Both the position numbers and the translations under genes were made by a program. The notes beneath the pieces were generated by a model, which was given only the letters and a program-made list of their open reading frames with translations, searched no databases and was not told where the DNA came from. Below, one piece after another: positions 16,478-26,186 of a stretch of 64,000 nucleotides of DNA; position 1 is the stretch's first letter; every line of letters starts with the position of its first letter. Where the stretch lies: NCBI RefSeq assembly GCF_004363955.1, contig NZ_SNZR01000017.1:1-64000 (forward strand), in the 5' to 3' direction. Origin of the DNA: Enterovirga rhinocerotis. Its GTDB lineage: Bacteria > Pseudomonadota > Alphaproteobacteria > Rhizobiales > Beijerinckiaceae.

Positions 16478-16799
16478 AAATGTCCGGCAATCCGGAAGGA
16501 TCTTTCATTGCGTTCTCGCGCATGCCGCTGCGCACGAGGCGAATTGATCAGGTAGGCGGAGGAGACCGAGCGGGCGACCCCTCGTCTGGGCGACCACGCC
16601 CGCAGCCATGGCATCCCGAGCTCGGCAAGGACCGCGCTGACGTTCCTGGTGCTTGAACTCAATGGAGCCCTTGGAGCGGTCCGTGAGCGCCTGCAGGCCG
16701 CGGTTGCGTTCGGCCTTTATACGGCCGCCCCGCGATCTCGTCGGCGAACATGGCGAAGACGTCGGCGACCAGCGCGGCAACCTCAACCGCGTTCCAATC
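16465..16799 (-). pseudogene. Frameshifted N-terminal fragment of a DUF3883/HNH-type restriction-associated protein
   Basis: Three pieces in successive frames read as one protein: DWNAVEVAALVADVFAMFADEIAGRPY (about 16719-16799), IKAERNRGLQALTDRSKGSIEFKHQ (16646-16720), and NVSAVLAELGMPWLRAW (from 16644 down). From memory this is the conserved N-terminal region of proteins annotated as DUF3883 or HNH-endonuclease type, where it reads AEHNRALQ...GSIEFKHQNISAVL. Two frameshifts and the missing C-terminal domain make it non-functional. It follows a methyltransferase scrap in the same orientation, which suggests a dead modification-restriction pair. Confidence 0.6.
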
Positions 16800-16859
16800 G
16801 GTCCCCGCGAGGGCCGGAGAGCGATCCGAGCCGACCCCTGCGACGTGTCCCGCCTCAGG

Positions 16860-17023
16860 TACCAAATCGCGGGCATGGCGTCGGCGACCGCCTTGAAGAG
16901 CGGCGGCGGAACGGCATTGCCGACGACCTTGTACGTCATGCGAATGCCCGCCGTCTCCTTCGCGATAGGAGAGCGTTCGAGCGGGGCTGTCCTCGACGAA
17001 CCGCCATTCGTCAGTCCCGACAC
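16860..17023 (-). pseudogene. C-terminal scrap of a C5-cytosine DNA methyltransferase
   Basis: The minus-strand segment reads AGIRMTYKVVGNAVPPPLFKAVADAMPAIW. GNAVPPPLxxA is motif X of C5-cytosine methyltransferases, which forms part of the AdoMet pocket near their C-terminus. Nothing upstream carries motifs I, IV (PCQ) or VIII; the DNA is occupied by the end of the AraC gene at 17066. Only the last 40-50 residues survive. Confidence 0.6.
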
Positions 17024-17065
17024 GTTCGAGCCGCGGGATCGCGCATCCCTCGCGGGGACGGTATG

Positions 17066-18091
17066 TCAGTTTGTGCCAAATCCTGTCGGTTCAAAGCGGC
17101 GTCGCCGGGTGTGCGACGGCGTCACGCCGAAGAGCGCGCGATAGTAGGACGTGAAGCGGCTCGGCTCGGGGAACCCGTACTCGAAGGCGAGCTGGGCGAT
17201 CTTGACCGACCGGGCATCGCTCCGGCGAAGGATGGCCTCGATGAGCGATAGCCGCCGCCTCCTCAGGTAGGCGACGGGACCGAGTCCCAGCGTGTTGGCG
17301 AATGCGCGGTGCAGGCTGCGCCTCGATATCTGCAGCGCCGTGCAGATCTCCGACAGATGGACCGGACGGTCTGCCGCCGCATCGACGTATTCCTCGACGT
17401 CGCGCACGATGCGGGCCGCCGAGCGCTGGGCCGGCGAGCGTTCGCCGGAGGCGCCGCTCGCAACGGCCGCTCCGAACGCCTCGATGATGGACCGGCGGGC
17501 GAAATCGATCGACTGCGCCGATGCCGTGTCGCCATACCGTCGCAGGCTCACGCTCAATCCGATCAGGCGCCGCCGCAATTCGACACCGAGCAAGGGTTCC
17601 GTGTGCCTCACCCTGGCGCTCAGCCAGGTGTCGGGATCGCCCAGAGCGCCGTCATGGGCGAAGAGCGGCACGACCTCCTGCGGATCGACCGATATCGCGG
17701 CATAGGACAATGCGCTCTTGTAGACGGCGTCCGCCTCGATGCCGGGAGGAAACGTCACAACGTCGCCCGGTTGGGCCGCCTCGCCCCAGAAGAGTGCCTC
17801 TCGCGAGGAGGACAGGACGACCCCAAGGACGGCCCGCTCCACGTCGAGCACGCCCCGCGCACGGACCTCGATCCCGAACCTGCAAAGACTGAGAGCAACC
17901 TGGTCGATCGCGACGTGGGCCAGCCGCCCGTGCTGCTCCCCCGATCGCAGCTGCGTCATCTCGATATCCGCCCCGAGCGTCGCCTCCCGGAGGTTCGCGG
18001 TGCTGACCACGTTGACCGAACGCTTCAGCACCTCCGCGCGCGGCGGGCCGTCCGCCGAGCCCTCGCCGATCTCGATGCCCCGGTCTCGCAT
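17066..18091 (-). CDS. AraC-family transcriptional regulator
   Basis: 341 residues from ATG 18091, with GGAGGGG six bases upstream. The N-terminal ~200 residues form an AraC-binding-domain-like sensor (ALFWGEAAQPGDVVTFPPG). The C-terminus holds two HTH motifs (LSEICTALQISRRSLHRAFANTLG and KIAQLAFEYGFPEPSRFTSYYRALFGVTPS). It is divergent from the arylsulfatase gene 560 bp away and is its likely regulator. Its last codons are part of a 15-bp sequence repeated inverted upstream of the gene. Confidence 0.88.
   Translation of the reverse strand: MRDRGIEIGEGSADGPPRAEVLKRSVNVVSTANLREATLGADIEMTQLRSGEQHGRLAHVAIDQVALSLCRFGIEVRARGVLDVERAVLGVVLSSSREALFWGEAAQPGDVVTFPPGIEADAVYKSALSYAAISVDPQEVVPLFAHDGALGDPDTWLSARVRHTEPLLGVELRRRLIGLSVSLRRYGDTASAQSIDFARRSIIEAFGAAVASGASGERSPAQRSAARIVRDVEEYVDAAADRPVHLSEICTALQISRRSLHRAFANTLGLGPVAYLRRRRLSLIEAILRRSDARSVKIAQLAFEYGFPEPSRFTSYYRALFGVTPSHTRRRRFEPTGFGTN
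17068..17082 (+). repeat. Inverted repeat copy 1 (AGTTTGTGCCAAATC)
   Basis: AGTTTGTGCCAAATC is an exact inverted match to GATTTGGCACAAACT at 18226-18240. This copy overlaps the last codons of the AraC gene. The pair brackets the regulator gene. Confidence 0.6.
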
Positions 18092-18652
18092 AGCGTCCCC
18101 TCCGGCATGCTCAAACAGGTCTGCTCGCGCGTCACCAAAGCCGGACAAGCCCGAAGCCGCCGTCGTCGGATCCGGCCGCCCGTACGGCGCGGTCCGATCC
18201 CGCTCGCGGCCCTCCGCGGCCCATCGATTTGGCACAAACTGTACTAATGGGCCGCCTCGCCGATGCCTAGACTGGGCCTCAGGAGCGCGAGGCGACTGTC
18301 CAGCGAGGCATTCTCGGATGCCGCGCTGCCCGTGCCGATCGGGTCGATCAGGTCATGGTTGAGACATCGACGATACCGGATGCCGCGGACGCTTGGGCGA
18401 GCTGTTTGCCGCCCGCGTCTCGGGTCCGGCCGGCCGGCCGTCGCATCCCGGGGCCGCCGATGCGCATCGATATGGTTCAGGCCGGCGTCGACGCGACGGA
18501 GGCCGGTCCTTCAGCCGCCGCGCGCCGGGGCGCCGTCCGTTCCGGAAGGCTCGAGGCCCGACGTCCCGGCGCCACCCGGGCGACGACCATCGCTTTCACC
18601 CGAGACGTCCCGCGTGGGCTGTCCTCACTTACGTCCAAAGAGGAGTGAAGCA
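18092..18652. other. Intergenic region between AraC regulator and arylsulfatase
   Basis: 561 bp without a supported gene. It contains the second copy of the 15-bp inverted repeat (18226-18240) and must hold the divergent promoters. The plus frame that runs into the sulfatase from 18263 has shadow-type composition rich in Arg and Pro. Confidence 0.45.
18226..18240 (+). repeat. Inverted repeat copy 2 (GATTTGGCACAAACT); candidate AraC operator
   Basis: Exact inverted match to 17068-17082, followed by GTACTAAT. It lies in the regulatory region between the divergent AraC and sulfatase genes. It may be a binding site of the AraC protein or a scar of a small duplication. Confidence 0.5.
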
Positions 18653-20986
18653 ATGACGCAGAAGCCGTTCAAAGGCGTGATCAAGCTCGACATCCGCGAG
18701 TCCACGCCTGATTGGGAGCCTTTCATCCCGGCCCGGGCGCCGAAGGATGCGCCGAACGTCCTCGTCATCCTCTACGATGATACCGGCCTCGCGACGTGGT
18801 CGCCATTCGGCGGCGCGGTCGAGATGCCGACGCTGCAGAGGCTTGCCGATCGCGGCCTCATGTATTCGCAGTGGCACACGACGGCGCTCTGCTCGCCGAC
18901 CCGCTCCACGTTTCTCACCGGCCGCAACCACCATCTCAACGGCTGCTCGGCGATCACCGAGGCGTCCGTCGGCTTCCCGGGGGGAAGCGGCCGCATTCCT
19001 GAGCAATGCGCGACCATCGGGCAGGTTCTGCAGGACAACGGCTACAGCACCTTCTGGCTCGGCAAGAACCACAATGTGCCGGAGCAGGACGTGGCGCCCG
19101 GCGGAAGCCGGAAGGAATGGCCGCTCGCCAAGGGCTTCGACCGATATTACGGCTTCCTCGGGGGCGAGACCAATCAATGGTATCCCGATCTCGTCGAGGA
19201 CAATCGCTTCGTCGACCAGGAATACGGCCCAGAGGACGGCTACCACCTGTCGAAGGATCTCGCCGACAAGGCCATCGGCATGGTCAAGGACCAGAAGGCG
19301 AGCAATCCGTCCAAGCCGTGGTTCATGTGGCTTTGCCCTGGCGCCAACCACGCGCCGCACCATGCTCCGCAGGAATACATCGACAAGTACCGCGGCAAGT
19401 TCGATTCCGGCTACGAAAGCTATCGCGAGTGGGTTCTCGCGCGGATGGTCGAGAAGAAGCTGCTGCCGGCCGACACGAAGCTTACGCCGATCAACCCCAT
19501 GCCCGAGGACGTGGCCAATCCCGCGGACGCCGTTCGTCCCTGGGATACGCTCAGCGCCGATGAGAAGCAGCTGTTCGCGCGCATGGCCGAAGTCTACGCG
19601 GCCTTCTCCGAATACACGGACGTGCAGATCGGACGGCTCCTCGATTATCTCGAGGAAACCGGGCAGCTCGACAACACTCTCGTCTTCTATTGTGCCGATA
19701 ACGGCGCCTCGGGCGAGGGAACGCCGAACGGATCGGTCAACGAGAACAAGTTCTTCAACAACTATCCGGACGATCTCGCCGAGAACATGAGCATGCTCGA
19801 CAAGCTCGGCGGGCTCGACACCTACGGGCATTATCCCACGGGCTGGGCGGTCGCCTTCTCGACGCCGTTCCAGATGTTCAAGCGCTACGCGCAATTCGCC
19901 GGCGGCACATGCGCGCCGCTCGTCGTCTCGTGGCCGAAGGGCATCAAGGCGCGGGGAGAGGTCCGGCACCAGTACCACCATTCCGTGGACATCGTGCCGA
20001 CCATCCTCGAAGTCTGCGGCCTCGAGATGCCGAAGGTCTATCGGGGCGTCGAGCAGTATCCGCTCTCGGGCGTCTCGATGCGCTACACCTTCGACGCGTC
20101 TCCCGACGGCAAGACGGAGAAGAAGCGTCAGTACTATGCGATGATCGGCACCCGCGGCATCTGGGAGGACGGCTGGAAGGCCGCGGCCCTGCACTCGCCC
20201 TTCCAGAATACCGGTCACTACGAAAAGGACGCCTGGGAGCTGTATCACGTCGACGCAGACCGCTCCGAGTCGACGAACCTTGCCGATCAGCATCCCGAGC
20301 GGCTCGAGGCGCTCAAGAAGGCCTGGTTCGAGGAAGCCGACGCCAACATGGTCCTGCCGCTCGACGACCGGACCTGCGGCGAGATCCTCAACACGCCGCG
20401 ACCGGCCGAGGAGGAGGCGCGCGAGCGCTACGTCTATTACCCCGGAACGGCACCCGTGCCGGAGGGCGTGGCCGTCAATTGCCGCGGCCGATCCTACAAG
20501 ATCCTCGCGAATGTCGAGATCACCGACCCGGACTGCGCGGGCGTGATCTTCGCCCATGGCTCGCGCTTCGGCGGTCATGCGCTCTTCATCAAGGACCGCA
20601 AGCTCTGGTACGTCTACAATTTCCTCGGCATCAAGCCGGAGCAGACGTTCGTCTCGACGACCGAACTCAAGCCGGGAAAATACACGCTCGGCATGGAGTT
20701 CATTCGTGAGAAATCCGGAGAACTCGGCGAGGCCGTCGGCCAGACGACCCTCTATGTCAACGAGAACGTGGAGGCGCAGGGACCGATGCGCACCCAGCTC
20801 GGCAAGTTCACCCTCTCGGGCGACGGCCTCTGCGTGGGCCGCGACAGCGGGGATGCGGTGAGCGGGCAGTACAAGACGCCCGGAGCCTTCACCGGGGGGA
20901 CGATCCAGGCCGTGGCCGTCACCACCGAGAAGGCGCAGTACCTCGATCTGGAGAAGCTGGCGGCGGCGTTCCTCGCCGTCGATTGA
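18653..20986 (+). CDS. Arylsulfatase (formylglycine-dependent sulfatase)
   Basis: 777 residues from ATG 18653, with AGGAG at 18641-18645. It hydrolyses sulfate esters. Cys80 in CSPTR is the residue converted to formylglycine (C-x-P-x-R), and the calcium ligands Asp42-Asp43 sit in LYDDTG. Further family blocks are GRNHHLNG, GYSTFWLGKNH, ADNGASGEG and FAGGTCAPLVVSWPKG. No signal peptide is seen, so the enzyme is probably cytoplasmic. The C-terminal ~180 residues form a beta-rich extra domain common in this long subgroup. No formylglycine-generating enzyme gene lies nearby. Confidence 0.92.
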   Translation: MTQKPFKGVIKLDIRESTPDWEPFIPARAPKDAPNVLVILYDDTGLATWSPFGGAVEMPTLQRLADRGLMYSQWHTTALCSPTRSTFLTGRNHHLNGCSAITEASVGFPGGSGRIPEQCATIGQVLQDNGYSTFWLGKNHNVPEQDVAPGGSRKEWPLAKGFDRYYGFLGGETNQWYPDLVEDNRFVDQEYGPEDGYHLSKDLADKAIGMVKDQKASNPSKPWFMWLCPGANHAPHHAPQEYIDKYRGKFDSGYESYREWVLARMVEKKLLPADTKLTPINPMPEDVANPADAVRPWDTLSADEKQLFARMAEVYAAFSEYTDVQIGRLLDYLEETGQLDNTLVFYCADNGASGEGTPNGSVNENKFFNNYPDDLAENMSMLDKLGGLDTYGHYPTGWAVAFSTPFQMFKRYAQFAGGTCAPLVVSWPKGIKARGEVRHQYHHSVDIVPTILEVCGLEMPKVYRGVEQYPLSGVSMRYTFDASPDGKTEKKRQYYAMIGTRGIWEDGWKAAALHSPFQNTGHYEKDAWELYHVDADRSESTNLADQHPERLEALKKAWFEEADANMVLPLDDRTCGEILNTPRPAEEEARERYVYYPGTAPVPEGVAVNCRGRSYKILANVEITDPDCAGVIFAHGSRFGGHALFIKDRKLWYVYNFLGIKPEQTFVSTTELKPGKYTLGMEFIREKSGELGEAVGQTTLYVNENVEAQGPMRTQLGKFTLSGDGLCVGRDSGDAVSGQYKTPGAFTGGTIQAVAVTTEKAQYLDLEKLAAAFLAVD

Positions 20987-21002
20987 GACAGCACCGGCTC
21001 TC

Positions 21003-21029
21003 GGTCGGCGGGACACGATCCCGCCGACC
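21003..21029 (+). terminator. Hairpin after the arylsulfatase gene
   Basis: GGTCGGCGGG (21003-21012) and CCCGCCGACC (21020-21029) form a perfect 10-bp GC-rich stem with a 7-base loop, 16 bases past the sulfatase stop. No U-run follows. Confidence 0.55.
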
Positions 21030-21170
21030 ACCTTGGCAAGAGCGTCCACCCGCCCTCGGGCACGCGCACGGTTCGAGGACAGCCTGCGGGTCGGCTCGGT
21101 TGTCTAGAGCGCAGGCGCCAGGGCGCCTCCATCGATCGGATCGATGGCGCGCAAATGCAGGAAATGCGTC

Positions 21171-21614
21171 ATGAGCGACGAAACGGCTCGGTCCCACGGT
21201 GATCGCTTCTCCGTCCGCATGTCGGCGGATAGTCATTTCTCGTGGTTGCGGACGCGCTTCAGCGTCGAGCGCACGCTGATGTCCTGGGTGAGGACGGCTG
21301 TATCCCTGATCGGGTTCGGCTTCACGATCGTGCAGTTCTTCGACCGGCTCGGTGCGATGGAGGGCGTTCGGGAGGCGGCGAGGCCGCAGGCCCCGCGCTA
21401 CCTCGGTCTGGCTTTGATCGCAGCGGGGATCATGTCGCTGGTGATCGCCGTCTGGCAGTATCACCGCGTCCTCGCATACCTCCGAAGCGGACAACTGGGT
21501 TCCCTCGGCGGCATCGACGACCACTCCATCCAGACGCCGCTCTATGCGATCTCCCTTGCGCTGATCCTGATCGGCATCTTCGCCTTCGCCTCCGTCCTGA
21601 CCCGTTCCTTCTGA
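21171..21614 (+). CDS. DUF202 (YidH-family) inner-membrane protein
   Basis: 147 residues from ATG 21171 (AGGAA upstream; an earlier in-frame ATG at 21144 has no ribosome site). The DUF202 signature FSWLRTRFSVERTLMSWVRTAVSLIGFGFTIVQFF contains the first membrane helix. Two more helices follow (LGLALIAAGIMSLVIAVW and LYAISLALILIGIFAFA). It is a three-helix protein of unknown biochemical role. It lies downstream of the sulfatase, but a hairpin and a 184-bp gap suggest its own promoter. Confidence 0.82.
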   Translation: MSDETARSHGDRFSVRMSADSHFSWLRTRFSVERTLMSWVRTAVSLIGFGFTIVQFFDRLGAMEGVREAARPQAPRYLGLALIAAGIMSLVIAVWQYHRVLAYLRSGQLGSLGGIDDHSIQTPLYAISLALILIGIFAFASVLTRSF

Positions 21615-21707
21615 GCGTCAACGACATGGCAGGCACTCGACAGAGCGGCGGAAGCCAGACCTCTTGCGCCCGGGCGCGGTGTCGAGCGTCCCGCAGAAGG
21701 CTGGTGG

Positions 21708-22028
21708 ATGCCGCGCCGCAGCGCGCGGCGCGAGGCTGACCGCGGTGCGGCCGGGGCCCCCGGCATCACCGCCGAGGTGAGGCGACCGGATCTCATGGAC
21801 CGGGCTCTCGGCGGTCCGTGGAGCGTGACGCTCATCGGCGACATCGGCGGCTTCGACGCCGGCTCGCGCCTGACCTGGCAGGGCTTCGGCAGCGTCAATT
21901 ACGACGTCAACGAAAACTGGGTCGTCCGGGCCGGCTACCGCGCGCTGCATGTCGACTATCGGAAGGGCAATTTCCTCTACGACACGACGATGCACGGCCC
22001 TATCCTGGCAACCACCTATCGGTTCTAG
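21708..22028 (+). pseudogene. Truncated outer-membrane beta-barrel protein
   Basis: From about 21804 the frame reads GPWSVTLIGDIGGFDAGSRLTWQ, then YDVNENWVVRAGYRALHVDY and HGPILATTYRF. These are the last three or four beta-strands of an alphaproteobacterial outer-membrane porin-like family, ending in the C-terminal Phe expected of barrel proteins. The N-terminal two thirds and the signal peptide are absent, and upstream codons look random. It is a remnant. Confidence 0.6.
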
Positions 22029-22204
22029 ACGAGCGCCTCGACGTGAGGCGGCGCGTGCGATTCCGGAGCGCTGGCTGGCCATCAGCCTCCGACACGACGC
22101 GGCCTGCCGGAGCCTCATCGAAAAAGGGGCACTGCGCTGATTGCGAAGTGCCCCCGATCAGGGCCTGCCTGCCTTGCGGGAGCTAAGCCGACCTCCGCCC
22201 CGGC

Positions 22205-23185
22205 TTAGGCGAAACCTGCCACGGCATGCGGGACATACGGTGCCTCGAGTGCCGCGATCTCGTCCTGGGTCAGGCCGAGGCCGAGGGCGGCGACGGCATC
22301 TGTCAGATGCGCGGGTTTCGAGGCTCCGACGATGGGAGCCGTGACCACCGATTTCTGGGCCACCCAGGCCAGCGCCACCTGGGCGCGCGAGACGCCCCGG
22401 GCAGCCGCGATCGAACCGACTGCGTCGACCACCTTGCGGTCGGCCTCGGCCGTGGCGTCGTAGAGCCGATGACCCACATCGTCCGTCCGCTGGCGCTCGG
22501 TCTCATCGTTCCAGGCGCGCGAAAGCCGGCCGCGCGCGAGCGGGCTCCAGGGGATCACCGCGAGGCCCTCCTCCGCGCAGAAGGGCAGCATCTCGCGCTC
22601 CTCTTCGCGGTAGAGGAGGTTGACGTGGTTCTGCATGCTGACGAACGACGTCCATCCGTTCTTTCGCGACAGGTAGACGGCCTTCGTGAAGCGCCAGGCC
22701 GGCATCGAGGACGCGCCGATATAGCGGACCTTGCCCGCCTTCACGACGTCGTGCAGCGCCTCCAGCGTCTCCTCGATGGGCGTGCGGGTGTCGAACCGGT
22801 GGATCTGGTACAGGTCGACATAATCGGTCCCGAGCCGCCTCAGGCTGGCATCGAGCTCGTGCATGATCGCCTTGCGCGACAGACCCATCCCGTTCGGGCC
22901 GGGCCGCATCCGGTTGAAGACCTTGGTCGCCAGCACGATGTCCTCGCGCCGCGCGAAGTCCCGGATGGCGCGGCCGACGATCTCCTCGGACGTGCCGTCC
23001 GAATAGGTGTTGGCCGTGTCGAGGAAGTTGATGCCGAGTTCGAGCGCCTGGCGGATGAGCGGGCGGCTCGCCTCCTCGTCCATCGTCCAGGAATGCTTGC
23101 CGCGGTCGGCGATGCCGTAGGTCATGCAGCCGAGGCAGAGGCGCGAAACCTTCATCCCGGTCCGGCCGAAATTCACATAGTCCAT
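22205..23185 (-). CDS. Aldo/keto reductase
   Basis: 326 residues with the NADPH-dependent AKR fold. The catalytic tetrad is visible: Asp56 and Tyr61 in FLDTANTYSDG, Lys in VLATKVF, and His in DLYQIHRFD. The cofactor region is GASKPAHLTDAVAALGLGLT. It resembles the YajO/Tas-like group that reduces aldehydes and ketones. It lies 34 bp downstream of the DUF779 gene on the same strand, so ALDH, DUF779 and AKR probably form one aldehyde-handling operon. Confidence 0.9.
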   Translation of the reverse strand: MDYVNFGRTGMKVSRLCLGCMTYGIADRGKHSWTMDEEASRPLIRQALELGINFLDTANTYSDGTSEEIVGRAIRDFARREDIVLATKVFNRMRPGPNGMGLSRKAIMHELDASLRRLGTDYVDLYQIHRFDTRTPIEETLEALHDVVKAGKVRYIGASSMPAWRFTKAVYLSRKNGWTSFVSMQNHVNLLYREEEREMLPFCAEEGLAVIPWSPLARGRLSRAWNDETERQRTDDVGHRLYDATAEADRKVVDAVGSIAAARGVSRAQVALAWVAQKSVVTAPIVGASKPAHLTDAVAALGLGLTQDEIAALEAPYVPHAVAGFA

Positions 23186-23219
23186 GCAAGCTCCAGGATG
23201 CTCTTGCGGAGGCCGACCG

Positions 23220-23600
23220 TCAGAGGGTGGCTTCCGGCGTGGGAAGGGGGGCGAGCCCCGCGACTTCGTCGTCTGTGAAGACGCGGCTGCGCGTCAGGAA
23301 CCTCACGCCATCCGGCGCCTCGAGGGAGAAACCGGAGCCGCGCCCCGGCACGACGTCGATGATCAGTTGCGTATGGGACCAGTATTCGAACTGGGCCGCG
23401 CCGATATAGAAGGGCGAGCCGGCCACCTCGCCGAGGAGGATGTCGCGCTCGCCGACGCGGAATTCGCCTCGCGGGTAGCACATCGGCGCGGAGCCGTCGC
23501 AGCAGCCGCCGGACTGGTGGAACATCAGCGGGCCGTGCTGCGCGCGCAGCGTCTCGACGACCCGCTCGGCCTCTGGCGTGATCTCGACCCGTCTCACCAT
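23220..23600 (-). CDS. DUF779 protein (aldehyde dehydrogenase partner)
   Basis: 126 residues from ATG 23600 (GGAGAAGGGG upstream). Recognisable by FHQSGGCCDGSAPMCYP and FEYWSHTQLIIDVVPGRGSGFSLE, the DUF779 signatures. Genes of this family nearly always sit beside an ExaC/AldB-type aldehyde dehydrogenase, as here; the molecular role is unknown. The Cys pair and Cys-x-Pro motif might bind a metal (inference). A strong hairpin separates it from the dehydrogenase gene. Confidence 0.88.
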   Translation of the reverse strand: MVRRVEITPEAERVVETLRAQHGPLMFHQSGGCCDGSAPMCYPRGEFRVGERDILLGEVAGSPFYIGAAQFEYWSHTQLIIDVVPGRGSGFSLEAPDGVRFLTRSRVFTDDEVAGLAPLPTPEATL

Positions 23601-23618
23601 GACCCCTTCTCCGTTGCG

Positions 23619-23644
23619 CGGAGGGGCGCCGCGGCGCCCCTCCG
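23619..23644 (-). promoter_or_regulatory. 13-bp stem palindrome between aldehyde dehydrogenase and DUF779 genes
   Basis: GGAGGGGCGCCG (23620-23631) is followed immediately by its exact reverse complement (23632-23643), and a further C-G pair extends the arms. On the transcribed minus strand it follows the dehydrogenase stop (23651) and precedes the DUF779 ribosome site. With no U-run it probably acts as an attenuator or mRNA-protecting hairpin inside the operon. Confidence 0.6.
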
Positions 23645-23650
23645 GCACTA

Positions 23651-25171
<1,521 letters not shown>

Positions 25172-25248
25172 CGCGGTCTCCTCCCGGCACGGTCGGCGAT
25201 GCATCGCTGCCCGCCCGTCGTTCGACTCCGCGCCTTCGACGGACGTTA

Positions 25249-25262
25249 TATCTCAGGAGATA
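25249..25262. promoter_or_regulatory. Candidate operator upstream of aldehyde dehydrogenase
   Basis: TATCTC-AG-GAGATA is a 6-bp-arm dyad in locally AT-rich sequence 78 bp upstream of the dehydrogenase start. It is suited to a dimeric repressor or activator. Confidence 0.35.
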
Positions 25263-25328
25263 CATCGTCCATCGGAATGAAAGCGGCGGGAGAAGGCTGC
25301 CCCGACCTGCCGGATCGCACGCTCGGGA

Positions 25329-25739
25329 TCAGGGTCGGCAGCCGGTGAAACCGAGCCGCCGCGCGATCGGGAGCACACGGTCCCGCGTCAGCGGAGCCAG
25401 CGGGAGACCGGCCGCCTCGGCCGGATCGACCCAGACGGCGCCGTCGATCTCGGCGGCGGTGCGGATCGGACCCGAGACGCCGACCGCGAAGAGCTCGGCC
25501 TCGACATCGTGGCCCGGTTCGTTGGCTGCGACCGCCCGATGCCGCCCGAGATAGATGTGCCCCTCGGCTTCGACATCGATCAGGAGCTCCTCGAACAATT
25601 CCCGCGAGAGCGCCTCGCCGGCCGATTCGCCCGGTTCGATCTTGCCACCGGGTTGCATGAAGGCTTCCGTGCCGCGCTTCCGCACCAGGAGCATCCGGCG
25701 CTCGGGGTTCGTGATCAGGGCGGCGGCGATCCGGACCAC
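25329..25739 (-). CDS. NUDIX hydrolase
   Basis: 136 residues from GTG 25739 (GGAG six bases upstream; GTG 25763 is an alternative). The Nudix box is complete: G-K-I-E-P-G-E, seven residues, then RELFEEL, matching Gx5Ex7REUxEExGU apart from the last Gly (Leu-Ile here). It would hydrolyse a nucleoside-diphosphate-linked compound with Mg2+. Substrate unknown. It reads away from the zinc alcohol dehydrogenase gene. Confidence 0.85.
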   Translation of the reverse strand: MVRIAAALITNPERRMLLVRKRGTEAFMQPGGKIEPGESAGEALSRELFEELLIDVEAEGHIYLGRHRAVAANEPGHDVEAELFAVGVSGPIRTAAEIDGAVWVDPAEAAGLPLAPLTRDRVLPIARRLGFTGCRP

Positions 25740-26186
25740 AGGTCTCCGTTCGGTCCCCGTCACCGCGCCGCACCCTGAACGGCAACCGGTGATCCCGCGC
25801 GTTCGGGGAAGGTCCTGAACATGGCTGCGGCGACGCTTCCCTGCGGCAGGTCCGAGAGGGAGGCACCGGCCATCCCGGTCGGCGCGACCAGGGGGCCGGC
25901 GCCGTCGGTTCTGACCGCCTCCGCCCGGACCTCCGACGATCCTGTCGCCGGGAAGGCCGACACCGTCGCAAAAGCGGTCCGGACCAGTCTCGCCACCGAC
26001 AGGTGCGCACACGCACGAAAACTCATGGACGTTCCCGAACTCGGGTTGAGCCGCTATAGTGCGCCCAATACAACCGACGCCGCGCGTCGCCCGTCAAGCT
26101 CGCGCCGGCAGCGGCTCCCATCCAAGCTCGCGCCGGCATGGGACCGCCTGCGGCCGGCCACAGCCAGATCGAGCGATGAGGGTCCG
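25740..26186. other. Divergent intergenic region (Nudix / alcohol dehydrogenase)
   Basis: 447 bp without a supported gene. It contains a TATAGT box at 26055-26060 and two perfect copies of CAAGCTCGCGCCGGCA (26095-26110 and 26123-26138), 28 bp apart, just upstream of the alcohol dehydrogenase. Confidence 0.45.
26095..26138 (+). repeat. 16-bp direct repeat upstream of alcohol dehydrogenase
   Basis: CAAGCTCGCGCCGGCA occurs at 26095-26110 and again at 26123-26138 without mismatch. The start-to-start spacing is 28 bp. The copies lie 49-92 bp before the dehydrogenase ATG and could be tandem activator sites or a short duplication. Confidence 0.55.

Noticed and set aside
18629-21049. 806-codon minus-strand frame opposite the arylsulfatase
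   Set aside because: Antisense shadow of a GC-rich coding region; no ribosome site or family motif, while the plus-strand sulfatase motifs are complete.
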